Origin: Winogradskyella sp.
Lineage (GTDB): Bacteria > Bacteroidota > Bacteroidia > Flavobacteriales > Flavobacteriaceae
Direction of reading: 5' to 3'
DNA length: 64,000 nucleotides
Assembly (NCBI RefSeq): GCF_025210595.1
Contig: NZ_JAOARH010000010.1
Coordinates: 1 to 64,000 of the forward strand
A program made the position numbers and the translations under genes. A model generated the notes under the pieces. That model was not told the DNA's origin, made no database searches, and saw only the letters and a program-made list of their open reading frames with translations. Shown in pieces: positions 23,012 to 31,653 of the stretch; within the stretch, counting starts at the first letter, position 1, and each line of letters opens with the position of its first letter.

Positions 23012-25489
23012 ATGGATTATAAAGATTTTGAAGATATAGAATCATTAGAGTCTCAGCGTGTAGGATTTGACTTTAAGGGTTTTTTATTTAAAGCATTAAA
23101 CCTTTGGAAGCTAGTTTTACTTTGTATAGGTGTAGCTTTGATAGTTGCATATTTTATAAATGTAAGAAAACAGAATATTTATAGGTTAGATTCTTTAATT
23201 ACTATAAATAATGATCAAAATCCATTCTTTACAGCTAATACAAGTATATCGTTTAATTGGGGAGGTGTATCAGGTAAAGTAAGTAGTATTATAACAGAAG
23301 TTAAAACAAGGACTCATAATGAACTAGTTGTTGATTCGCTTCAATTTTATAAAGAATATCTAAAAGAAGGTAAATATCACTTATTAGATGTATATAAGTC
23401 TGCACCATTTATTGTAATTACAGACAAAACAAAACCTCAGATACTTAATAAACCAATAGGTATTAAAATTGTAGATGAGCAAAGTTTTGAACTTTATAAT
23501 GAGTTTGAGAGTAATAAAGCTATAGGACAACTATATAATACAAAGGTTAAAATTGATATAGCTACAACACCAGGTGTTTTTAGGCAAACTTATAAGTTTG
23601 GTGAAATGGTAGATCTACCTTTTTTCAATGGAATTGTAGAGTTAAAGCCTAATGCAAAAATTCAAACTAAAGACAATTATTTTATTAGATATTTAAATTT
23701 TGATTCGGTAGTAGATCGTTATAAAAATGCAATAAAAATTGGACCTTCGTCTAGAGATGCTAGTTCTGTGCTTAGGCTGTCTTTAGTAGGGAAAAATAAA
23801 TCTAAGATAGTCGATTTTCTAAATGCTACTGTAGCTATTTTAAGTAGAACAGAACTAGAGAGAAAAAATTTATATGCTACCAATACAATAAAGTTTATTG
23901 ATAGTAGTCTTGGTAACGTTAATGATAATTTGAAGTTAGTAACTGAAGAGATGAATCAGTTTAGAAAGCAAAACAAGGTGTTTGATTTAGAGGATAAAAT
24001 ACTTCAAGTTTCAGATCAATTAAAAACCTATGAGCAGGAGCGACTTCAAGAGCAATCTAAGTTAAACTATCTTAATACTCTTGAAAATTATTTAAGAACC
24101 AAAACAGATTATTCAAAGATAGCAGCACCATCATCGGTTGGTATAACAGAAGTAAATATCCTCTCTAGTGTTAGTAGAATTATAGCTTTATCTGTAGAAA
24201 GACGTAATCTAGAATATAGCACTAAAGAAGGGTCTATTTTATTTGATGATTTAGATAGAAAGATAGATACAGAAAAGAATGTTCTTTTAGAGGCTATTAG
24301 TTCTACTCGTAGTACAATTAGTGTACAATTAGGAACAATAAATAGAAAAATAGCTAATCTTGAGGGTAAATTGATAGATTTACCAGAAGATCAACAAGAA
24401 TATTTGAAAATTCAGCGGAAACTAGATTTAAGTCAAGAAGCATATAATATTTATCAAGCAAAACGAGGTGAGGCTGCAATTGTAAGAGCAGCAAATGTTT
24501 CTGATATCACAGTTATAGATAATGCTAAGGATATAGGAAATGCACCTATTGGGCCAAAGAAATCACTTAATTATATGATTGCTTTAATGATTGGTTTCTT
24601 TTCACCTATGTTTTTAATTTTTGTTATTTATCTTTTAGATAATACGATTCATGGATCTGATGAAATAGAAAAAATGTCTAGGATTCCGATTTTAGGCCTT
24701 GTGGGCAAGTATCGTTACAAAAATAATTTAGTAGCTTATGAAAAGCCTAAATCTGCTGTAGCTGAATCATTTAGGGCTATAAGATCTAGTTTGCAATTTA
24801 TTTTTAAGAACAACCCATCAGATACTAGAGCAAATACATTAATGGTAACGTCTTCAGTAAGTGGTGAAGGAAAAACATTTACGTCTATTAATATTGCTAC
24901 TGTTTATGCACTTTCTGGAAAGAAAACCATGTTACTTGGTTTGGATTTACGTAAGCCAAAAATATTTGATGATTTTAATATAGATAACGAGAAAGGGGTC
25001 GTTAATTACTTGATAGGTGAGTGTGATTTAAAAGCTATTACAACTTCAACTCATATAGAAAATTTAGACTTAATTACTTCAGGGCCAATACCACCTAATC
25101 CTTCAGAATTATTAATGGGTGATAAGCTAAAAGAGTTAATAGCAACATTAAAGAATGAGTATGATGTTATTATTTTAGATACACCACCTTTAGGTTTGGT
25201 AACTGATGCGTTAGAATTAACACAATATGCAGATGCAACTATCTTTATGGTTAGATTAGATTATACTAAAAAAGGCATGCTTCAATTAGTTAATGCTAAA
25301 TACAAGACAGGGGAATTAAAGAATATCAGTTTTGTATTGAACTTTTATAAACACAAGAACAATCATAATTATGGTTACGGTTACGGTTACGGTTATGGTT
25401 ACGGTTATGGAGTTTACGGTAATGCCTATCATGAAAAAGATAATCAACCACTTTTAAAAAGGGTAAAGAACTTTTTTAAAAGAATATAA
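23012..25489 (+). CDS. wzc: Wzc-like polysaccharide co-polymerase / BY-type tyrosine kinase
   Basis: An 825-residue inner-membrane protein with N-terminal Wzz domain and first TM (about 31-48), a long periplasmic region with coiled-coil segments (about 290-490), a second TM (about 520-545) and a cytosolic BY-kinase domain. The kinase motifs are Walker A SVSGEGKT (615-622), Walker A' LLGLDLRKPK (641-650) and Walker B VIILDTPP (719-726). The C-terminus has a Tyr-Gly array (YG units from residue 787) serving as the autophosphorylation cluster, encoded by a 6-base repeat, followed by a basic tail. It would control chain length and export together with Wza. It is the second gene of the operon. Confidence 0.92.
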   Translation: MDYKDFEDIESLESQRVGFDFKGFLFKALNLWKLVLLCIGVALIVAYFINVRKQNIYRLDSLITINNDQNPFFTANTSISFNWGGVSGKVSSIITEVKTRTHNELVVDSLQFYKEYLKEGKYHLLDVYKSAPFIVITDKTKPQILNKPIGIKIVDEQSFELYNEFESNKAIGQLYNTKVKIDIATTPGVFRQTYKFGEMVDLPFFNGIVELKPNAKIQTKDNYFIRYLNFDSVVDRYKNAIKIGPSSRDASSVLRLSLVGKNKSKIVDFLNATVAILSRTELERKNLYATNTIKFIDSSLGNVNDNLKLVTEEMNQFRKQNKVFDLEDKILQVSDQLKTYEQERLQEQSKLNYLNTLENYLRTKTDYSKIAAPSSVGITEVNILSSVSRIIALSVERRNLEYSTKEGSILFDDLDRKIDTEKNVLLEAISSTRSTISVQLGTINRKIANLEGKLIDLPEDQQEYLKIQRKLDLSQEAYNIYQAKRGEAAIVRAANVSDITVIDNAKDIGNAPIGPKKSLNYMIALMIGFFSPMFLIFVIYLLDNTIHGSDEIEKMSRIPILGLVGKYRYKNNLVAYEKPKSAVAESFRAIRSSLQFIFKNNPSDTRANTLMVTSSVSGEGKTFTSINIATVYALSGKKTMLLGLDLRKPKIFDDFNIDNEKGVVNYLIGECDLKAITTSTHIENLDLITSGPIPPNPSELLMGDKLKELIATLKNEYDVIILDTPPLGLVTDALELTQYADATIFMVRLDYTKKGMLQLVNAKYKTGELKNISFVLNFYKHKNNHNYGYGYGYGYGYGYGVYGNAYHEKDNQPLLKRVKNFFKRI
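25370..25411 (+). repeat. Hexanucleotide tandem repeat (TAYGGN) x7 in the wzc tyrosine tail
   Basis: Seven in-frame TA(C/T)GG(T/A) units encode seven consecutive Tyr-Gly pairs. A further Tyr-Gly follows after one Val codon (25415-25420). Four of the units are identical TACGGT, three of them consecutive. Six-base units preserve the frame, so slippage would change only the number of tyrosines. Confidence 0.8.
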
Positions 25490-25507
25490 AAAGAAAAACA
25501 TTAGACT

Positions 25508-26098
25508 TTGATTACCAAAACACAACTTAAAGTTAAACGAGTATTTGATGTTGTTTTGGTTTTATTTTTGTTGCCTTTTTTTATTATTCCTATTGTATTT
25601 TTAGTAATTGTTGCAACATTCGATACAAAGAAATATGGTTTGTTTTCTCAAGTTAGAGTTGGGCAACATGGCAAGTTGTTTAAAATATATAAAATAAGAA
25701 CATTAAGAGATGAACAGCACAAGTTAGGTTGTTTAAATAAGAGTGCAACAGTTTTAGGTAAGTATTTAAGAAAAACTAAAATAGACGAATTGCCTCAATT
25801 GTATAATGTTTTAGTTGGCGATATGAGTTTTGTTGGTCCAAGGCCAGATGTTGAAGGTTTTGCAGATAGATTAGAAGGTGAAGACCGTATTATTTTAATG
25901 GTTAAACCAGGTGTAACAGGTGAGGCTACTTTAAAATATAAAAATGAAGACCTTATATTACAACGTCAAAAAAAACCAGAGCATTACAATAGAACGATTA
26001 TTTGGGCAGATAAAGTAAAAATCAATAAAAACTATGTCTTGAATTATAGTTTTTATTTAGATTTGAAACTCATTTTAAAATCCATTTTTAACAGATGA
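25508..26098 (+). CDS. Initiating phosphoglycosyltransferase (short, PglC/WcaJ catalytic domain type)
   Basis: This enzyme transfers a sugar-1-phosphate from a UDP-sugar to undecaprenyl phosphate, the first step of repeat-unit assembly. It has 196 residues. The single N-terminal membrane-associated helix is VFDVVLVLFLLPFFIIPIVF, followed by SQVRVGQHGKLFKIYKIRTL, the catalytic Asp-Glu of KTKIDELPQLYNVL, and MSFVGPRPDVEGF. It lacks the extra N-terminal membrane domain present in the second such enzyme at 49727. TTG is the only usable start: a stop codon lies two codons upstream and the family sequence begins at once. It overlaps the dehydrogenase gene by four bases. Confidence 0.9.
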   Translation: MITKTQLKVKRVFDVVLVLFLLPFFIIPIVFLVIVATFDTKKYGLFSQVRVGQHGKLFKIYKIRTLRDEQHKLGCLNKSATVLGKYLRKTKIDELPQLYNVLVGDMSFVGPRPDVEGFADRLEGEDRIILMVKPGVTGEATLKYKNEDLILQRQKKPEHYNRTIIWADKVKINKNYVLNYSFYLDLKLILKSIFNR

Positions 26099-27390
26099 CA
26101 CATTCTGAAGATAAAATTGCAATTATAGGATTAGGTTATGTTGGTTTGCCCTTAGCAGTAGAATTTGCTAAGCAGTTTTTTGTTGTTGGTTTTGACATTA
26201 ATAAACAAAGAATTAATGAATTAAATTCTGGTGTAGATAAAACATTAGAAGTTGATAACGATAATCTTAAATCAGTGCTAACAACAGATTTAGATGCCGA
26301 AAAGGGATTGTATATTACAGATGATGTTGATGCACTGTCAGTTGCCAATATATATATTGTAACGGTTCCGACACCAACAGATGAACTTAAGAGACCAGTA
26401 TTTACGCCTTTGATTAAAGCTAGTGAAACTGTAGGCAAAGTGCTTAAGAATAATGATATTGTTATATATGAATCAACAGTATATCCTGGTGCAACCGAAG
26501 ATATTTGTATTCCTGTTTTAGAAAAAGTGTCAGGGTTTACGTTTAATAAAGATTTTTATGCTGGTTATTCTCCAGAACGTATTAATCCAGGTGATAAGAA
26601 ACATACGGTTACTAAGATTTTAAAGGTAACTTCTGGTTCAACTCCTGAAATTGCTGAAAAAATAGATCAGCTTTATAAAAAAGTAATTATAGCAGGTACT
26701 CATTTAGCTCCATCTATAAAAGTAGCAGAAGCTGCTAAGGTCATAGAAAACTCTCAGCGGGATATTAATATTGCATTTGTTAATGAATTATCTAAAATTT
26801 TTAGATTATTAAATATTGATACTAAAGCGGTGTTAGAAGCAGCAGGTACAAAATGGAATTTTTTAAAGTTTTCACCTGGTTTGGTTGGTGGTCATTGTAT
26901 AGGTGTAGATCCTTATTATTTAGCACAAAAAGCAATTGAGTCTGGTTATAATCCTGAAATTATTTTAGCTGGTCGTAAAATGAATGACAGTATGGGTGGT
27001 TATGTTGCGACCGAAACTGTAAAGATGATGATTGATAAAGGTGCAACCATTAAAGGGTCTAATGCACTTGTATTAGGAATTACTTTTAAAGAAAATTGTC
27101 CAGATATTAGAAACTCTAGAGTTATAGACATTATTGAAGAATTACAGTCTTATCATGTCAATGTAGATGTGTATGATCCATGGGCATCTAAAGAAGAGGT
27201 TAAGCATGAGTATGGATTAGATTTAATGTCGTCAATGAGTGAAATAAAATCTAATTATGATGCTATAATATTAGCGGTATCTCATAAAGAATTTTTAGAA
27301 GTGTCTATCGATGATTTAAAATCAGATCAATGTGTGGTTTTTGATGTAAAATCATTATTACCACAAAATATTGTAGACGCACGCCTTTAA
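26095..27390 (+). CDS. UDP-sugar 6-dehydrogenase, TviB/WbpO-like (UDP-HexNAc to UDP-HexNAcA)
   Basis: NAD-dependent four-electron oxidation of C6 of a UDP-sugar to a uronic acid. It has 431 residues. The N-terminal Rossmann motif is IGLGYVGLPLAVEFAKQF (11-28), with VVGFDIN (30-36). The catalytic Cys268 lies in LVGGHCIGVDPYYLAQKA (263-280). LGITFKENCPDIRNSR marks the C-terminal UDP-binding domain. The FDINKQRINELNSGVDKTLE segment resembles Vi-antigen TviB and Pseudomonas WbpO, which act on UDP-GlcNAc/GalNAc, rather than UDP-glucose dehydrogenase. With the adjacent epimerase it likely supplies UDP-GalNAcA. The start overlaps the previous stop (ATGA). Confidence 0.88.
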   Translation: MTHSEDKIAIIGLGYVGLPLAVEFAKQFFVVGFDINKQRINELNSGVDKTLEVDNDNLKSVLTTDLDAEKGLYITDDVDALSVANIYIVTVPTPTDELKRPVFTPLIKASETVGKVLKNNDIVIYESTVYPGATEDICIPVLEKVSGFTFNKDFYAGYSPERINPGDKKHTVTKILKVTSGSTPEIAEKIDQLYKKVIIAGTHLAPSIKVAEAAKVIENSQRDINIAFVNELSKIFRLLNIDTKAVLEAAGTKWNFLKFSPGLVGGHCIGVDPYYLAQKAIESGYNPEIILAGRKMNDSMGGYVATETVKMMIDKGATIKGSNALVLGITFKENCPDIRNSRVIDIIEELQSYHVNVDVYDPWASKEEVKHEYGLDLMSSMSEIKSNYDAIILAVSHKEFLEVSIDDLKSDQCVVFDVKSLLPQNIVDARL

Positions 27391-27410
27391 TTTAATTTTA
27401 AGCCAAAACG

Positions 27411-28388
27411 ATGTATTCAAACAAATACCATTCCAACGATTTATCACAATTAAGTTTTTTAGTAACAGGTGGTGCAGGCTTTATCGGCTCTAATATTGTT
27501 GAATATTTACTAAAGTATGGAGCAAAAAAAGTAAGGGTTTTAGATAATTTTTCTAACGGTTATCGTGAAAACTTAACAGAGTTTATGGATAATCCTTCTT
27601 TTGAACTTTTAGAAGGAGATATTAGAGATTTAGATACCTGTAAAAAAGCTATGGAGGACGTTGATTATGTGACACATCAGGCAGCGTTGGGTTCTGTGCC
27701 ACGTTCAATTAATGATCCTGCAACTTCTAACGAAGTAAATATTTCAGGATTTTTAAATATGCTTATTGCATTAAAAGATAGTCCAACGGTAAAACGTATG
27801 GTATATGCTGCGTCGAGCTCTACTTATGGTGATAGTAAATCTTTACCAAAAATAGAAGATACTATAGGTAAGCCTTTGTCTCCATATGCAGTGACAAAGT
27901 ACGTTAATGAGTTATATGCTGATGTGTTTGGAAAGACTTATGATACAGATGTTATAGGCTTACGTTATTTTAATGTGTTTGGGCCAAAGCAAAGCCCAAA
28001 TGGAGCTTATGCAGCAGTTATTCCATTATTTATGCAAGCACTTAAAGATAATGAGCCTTCTAAAATAAATGGTGATGGTGAACAAACTAGAGATTTTACC
28101 TTTGTAGATAATGCAGTACAAGCTAATGTGAGAGGTTTTTTTGCATCTAAAGAAGCTGCTAATGAGGTGTTTAATGTAGCTTGTGGAGAGCGTATATCAG
28201 TAAATTATTTATGGGATTCTCTAAGAGTAGCTGCTGATTCTGAACTTAAAGCAATCTATGGTCCACCAAGACAAGGAGATGTTAGGGATTCTTTAGCAGA
28301 TATTTCTAAAGCTGAAAAGCTTTTAGGGTATAAACCTCAATATACAGTTAGAGAAGGTCTTAAAATTACTTGGGATTACTTTAATTAA
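27411..28388 (+). CDS. NAD-dependent UDP-hexosamine C4 epimerase, TviC/WbpP-like
   Basis: An extended short-chain dehydrogenase of 325 residues. The dinucleotide-binding motif is VTGGAGFIGSN (18-28), the acidic ribose contact is VLDNFSNG (43-50), and the catalytic region is AASSSTYG (133-140) with Tyr159-x3-Lys163. Phrases such as AALGSVPRSINDPATSNEVN and LRYFNVFGPKQSPNGAYAAV are typical of the WbpP/TviC group that interconverts UDP-GlcNAc(A) and UDP-GalNAc(A). It pairs with the dehydrogenase immediately upstream. Stereochemistry of the real product cannot be read from sequence. Confidence 0.87.
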   Translation: MYSNKYHSNDLSQLSFLVTGGAGFIGSNIVEYLLKYGAKKVRVLDNFSNGYRENLTEFMDNPSFELLEGDIRDLDTCKKAMEDVDYVTHQAALGSVPRSINDPATSNEVNISGFLNMLIALKDSPTVKRMVYAASSSTYGDSKSLPKIEDTIGKPLSPYAVTKYVNELYADVFGKTYDTDVIGLRYFNVFGPKQSPNGAYAAVIPLFMQALKDNEPSKINGDGEQTRDFTFVDNAVQANVRGFFASKEAANEVFNVACGERISVNYLWDSLRVAADSELKAIYGPPRQGDVRDSLADISKAEKLLGYKPQYTVREGLKITWDYFN

Positions 28389-28467
28389 GCGAACAAATAC
28401 TTCTAAACTTCTTATTACAATCCTTAATTAATAGTATATTAGCGAGACGAATTAAACACACGCTACC

Positions 28468-29334
28468 TTGTCAAATTATAAAGAAGAATGGCTTTATACT
28501 ATCTCAGCTAAGAGAAAGTTCATAGACTTCAATTTTAAAGAAATTTGGCGTTATAGAGACTTGTTGTTTTTGTTTGTAAAACGAGATATAGTTACGCTTT
28601 ACAAGCAAACCATTTTAGGACCGCTTTGGTATTTAATACAGCCTTTATTTACATCTGTAATTTTTACTTTGATTTTTAATAAATTAGGGCAAATTGAAAC
28701 AGGTGATAATGTGCCTAATTTTTTATTCAATTTAGCAGGTATTACAGCTTGGAATTATTTTAAGGACTGCTTAACTAATACATCAAATACATTTACTAAG
28801 AATCAAAATATTTTTGGTAAGGTTTATTTTCCAAGAGTTATTTTACCAATGTCTATAACGGTCTCAAATCTTCTTAAGTTTGGAATACAGTTATTAATTT
28901 TTATAGGCTTTTTTGCTTATTATAAAATGTCAGGATATGGTGTCAGTATAAATAATTATATTTTATTATTTCCTGTATATGTTGTTATAATGGGAATGTT
29001 AGGTCTTGGGCTAGGTATGATTTTTTCTTCATTAACCACTAAGTATAGAGATTTATCTGTGTTGTTAAATTTTGCTGTGCAACTTTTAATGTATGTTTCA
29101 GCAGTGCCATATCCAATGTCAGAAGCCAAGGCAAAGTTTCCTGCTGTAATAGCTAAAATTGTAGAATATAATCCTGTAACGCAGATAGTAGAAGGTTTTA
29201 GGTATATGTTGTTAAGTGTTGGTGACTTTAAACTTTCTCTCTTTTTTTATACATTATCCATAAGTATAATAGTGTTTTTAGTTGGGCTTATTATTTTTAA
29301 TAGAACAGAAAAATCGTTTATAGATACCGTTTAA
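28468..29334 (+). CDS. wzm: Polysaccharide ABC exporter permease, Wzm type
   Basis: A 288-residue ABC-2-type permease with a cytosolic N-terminus containing the conserved FKEIWRYRDLLFLFVKRDIV, followed by six membrane segments (for example LGPLWYLIQPLFTSVIFTLI, VYVVIMGMLGLGLGMIFSSL, FYTLSISIIVFLVGLIIFN). It forms the inner-membrane channel for a lipid-linked glycan, with the ATPase five bases downstream. TTG 28468 is the best start: no ATG lies upstream in frame, and the conserved region begins after about 24 residues. The about 80 noncoding bases before it are one of the longer gaps in the locus. Confidence 0.9.
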   Translation: MSNYKEEWLYTISAKRKFIDFNFKEIWRYRDLLFLFVKRDIVTLYKQTILGPLWYLIQPLFTSVIFTLIFNKLGQIETGDNVPNFLFNLAGITAWNYFKDCLTNTSNTFTKNQNIFGKVYFPRVILPMSITVSNLLKFGIQLLIFIGFFAYYKMSGYGVSINNYILLFPVYVVIMGMLGLGLGMIFSSLTTKYRDLSVLLNFAVQLLMYVSAVPYPMSEAKAKFPAVIAKIVEYNPVTQIVEGFRYMLLSVGDFKLSLFFYTLSISIIVFLVGLIIFNRTEKSFIDTV

Positions 29335-29339
29335 AGTAT

Positions 29340-30593
29340 ATGTCTGAGATAATTTTAAAGGTCGAAAACATAAGTAAGCAATATCGATTAGGTGTTGTAG
29401 GTACTGGTACGCTTAGCCACGATCTTAAACGCTGGTTTTATAAACTTAGAGGAAAAGATGATCCTTATCTAAAGATTGGTGATACTAATGAGCGAAGTAC
29501 AGCGGCCAAGAGTGATTATGTTTGGGCTATAAAAGATATAAGTTTTGAGGTTAAAAAAGGTGAGGTTTTAGGTATAATAGGAAAAAACGGAGCAGGTAAG
29601 TCTACATTACTAAAAATATTATCTCGTGTAACAAGTCCAACTACTGGAGAAATAAAAACTAAAGGGCGCATAGCTTCTTTATTAGAGGTAGGTACAGGAT
29701 TTCATCCAGAACTTACAGGGAAAGAAAATATCTATCTTAACGGAGCCATTTTAGGAATGACCAAAGCTGAAATTAAGGCAAAAGAGGAAGAGATTATAAA
29801 TTTTTCTGGTTGTGAGCGTTATATAGACACACCAGTTAAGCGTTACAGTTCTGGTATGAGAGTTCGTTTAGCATTTGCTGTAGCAGCATTTTTAGAACCA
29901 GACATTTTAGTAGTAGATGAGGTTTTGGCGGTAGGCGATGCAGAATTTCAAAAAAAGGCAATGGGCAAAATGCAAGATATCTCTAAAGGGGAGGGTAGAA
30001 CAGTTTTGTTTGTAAGCCATAATATGGGTGCTATTCAAAGTTTGTGTCATAGATGTATGATTTTGAATAATGGACATATTCAAAGTATTAAGCCTACAAC
30101 AGAAGCTGTAAAAGAGTATTTAAAAATTAATGTTCTTAGTAGTGACTCCATTAAAGTGTTTGATATTAAGAAAAACTTGGTTAGAATAGTATCAGCAGAA
30201 ATACAAAATAGAGGTATCTCTACTACAAATTTTCACAGTGGAGATGACTTAGATCTTTTTGTTAATATTGAAAATACTCAACAAATACCAATTAATTTAT
30301 TCGTTGGATTGTATGATGAGTATGGTGAAAAAATTGCCCATTTTGGAAACAACTATACTAATTATAAAATTAAGAGCGAAAATACCAAAGTGAGTATAAA
30401 GTTAAATAGATTGCCTTTTGTTGAGGGAAGATTTCATATTAATTTATCGTTGCATGCTTATGGGAAACCTCATCATCGAGAAAAAGAAGTCTTTACATTT
30501 GAAGTGTCTCCAGGTGATTTTTATGGAATTGGTAAAAATGTAATTAGAAATAACGGTAAGTTTTTAATGAATGTAGACTGGAATGATGCTTAA
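29340..30593 (+). CDS. wzt: Polysaccharide ABC exporter ATPase with C-terminal glycan-binding domain, Wzt type
   Basis: A 417-residue ATPase with Walker A GKNGAGKST (81-89), signature YSSGM (169-173), Walker B LVVDEVLAVGD (190-200) and a switch His in FVSHNMG. The NBD is followed from about residue 275 by a beta-sandwich-like domain (VRIVSAEIQNRG...EVSPGDFYGIG) of the Wzt C-terminal carbohydrate-binding type. In E. coli O8/O9a this domain recognises a terminal modification on the finished chain and gates export. Its presence suggests that this glycan also carries a capping group. The gene overlaps the next one by 11 bases. Confidence 0.92.
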   Translation: MSEIILKVENISKQYRLGVVGTGTLSHDLKRWFYKLRGKDDPYLKIGDTNERSTAAKSDYVWAIKDISFEVKKGEVLGIIGKNGAGKSTLLKILSRVTSPTTGEIKTKGRIASLLEVGTGFHPELTGKENIYLNGAILGMTKAEIKAKEEEIINFSGCERYIDTPVKRYSSGMRVRLAFAVAAFLEPDILVVDEVLAVGDAEFQKKAMGKMQDISKGEGRTVLFVSHNMGAIQSLCHRCMILNNGHIQSIKPTTEAVKEYLKINVLSSDSIKVFDIKKNLVRIVSAEIQNRGISTTNFHSGDDLDLFVNIENTQQIPINLFVGLYDEYGEKIAHFGNNYTNYKIKSENTKVSIKLNRLPFVEGRFHINLSLHAYGKPHHREKEVFTFEVSPGDFYGIGKNVIRNNGKFLMNVDWNDA

Positions 30594-31653
30594 AAGAAAA
30601 CTAAAAAAAATAAAAAATAGAATTAAGATATATTGCTCAAAAAAAATCTTAAAAAGGCTAGGTAGTAACAGTATTTATTTAGCTAAACTATATTATTTTT
30701 TTTTAGACTCATCTTTTAATAGAGAAATGTTGAGTGTTCTTTTAGGAAAGAAAATACATGATTTAAGAAATGACAATCTAGAATCTAATCAAGCATTTAT
30801 TCGTAGGAGTATTCATAGAATTGAAAAAGGACTTATAGTGCCCAACCCTAAAAAAGATTATGCTCTTGGGTACATATATGAAACATGTAAGTTGCTTAAT
30901 GTTACTTATATAGACTTAGATGAGAAATCAAAAAATTGGGCTTTAGATGTTTTAGACGCTTATTTTAAAAGGGCAGATAATACTCTTGATATTATCAGGA
31001 AATCAAAAAAAGAATTTGATAATTTAAAAGAGCAAATTTCTTTAGGGATTGATACAAATACAAAGTCAATACCATTTGCACATAAGGAACTGAAGGGTAA
31101 TAACATTAAATTTTCTGATTTTTTAAAGTTAACAGAGAGGAGGCATTCAGTTAGATATTTTGAAGATAAATTGGTGGATAAAAAGCTTATTGAAAATGCA
31201 GTTAGTGCAGGTTTACAATCTCCAAGTGCTTGTAATAGACAACCTTTTGAAGTGCTTATTTTACAAAATAAAGACATAATTTCTAAAGCTGTTGAGCTAC
31301 CAATGGGAGTTAAAACTTTTAAAGATGAGATAAAAAATTTAGCAATTGTAATTGGTGATTTAAGTTCTTATTCTGAAGAAAGAGATCGTCATATTATCTA
31401 TATAGATGGTGGTTTGTTTGTTATGAGTTTTATTTTAGGGCTTGAATCTCAAGGTTTGTCTTCTTGTATTATTAATTGGCCAGATATTGAAAATAGAGAA
31501 AAAAGTTTTTACGAACAGTTTAAGATTCCTAAATATAAAAGAGGCATCTGTTTTGTTGCTTTTGGCTATGCGAAAAATAATGGGTTGATACCATTTTCTG
31601 AAAAAAAAGAGGCATCAGATATCATAGTATATAATGAATATTCAAATAGATAA
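30583..31653 (+). CDS. Nitroreductase-fold protein with N-terminal extension
   Basis: A 356-residue protein. Residues 1-175 form a basic, mainly helical extension. From about 178 a nitroreductase-like FMN domain starts, with RRHSVRYF (186-193), the FMN-contact PSACNRQP (214-221), LAIVIGDLSSYSEERDRHI and a C-terminal GICFVAFGYA. Typical members bind FMN and reduce nitro groups or quinones. Extended members occur in surface-polysaccharide loci beside pyruvyltransferases, and their role there is not established to my knowledge. It overlaps wzt by 11 bases and the next gene by 20, so it is well embedded in the operon. A glycan-related redox step is inference. Confidence 0.8.
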   Translation: MMLKRKLKKIKNRIKIYCSKKILKRLGSNSIYLAKLYYFFLDSSFNREMLSVLLGKKIHDLRNDNLESNQAFIRRSIHRIEKGLIVPNPKKDYALGYIYETCKLLNVTYIDLDEKSKNWALDVLDAYFKRADNTLDIIRKSKKEFDNLKEQISLGIDTNTKSIPFAHKELKGNNIKFSDFLKLTERRHSVRYFEDKLVDKKLIENAVSAGLQSPSACNRQPFEVLILQNKDIISKAVELPMGVKTFKDEIKNLAIVIGDLSSYSEERDRHIIYIDGGLFVMSFILGLESQGLSSCIINWPDIENREKSFYEQFKIPKYKRGICFVAFGYAKNNGLIPFSEKKEASDIIVYNEYSNR

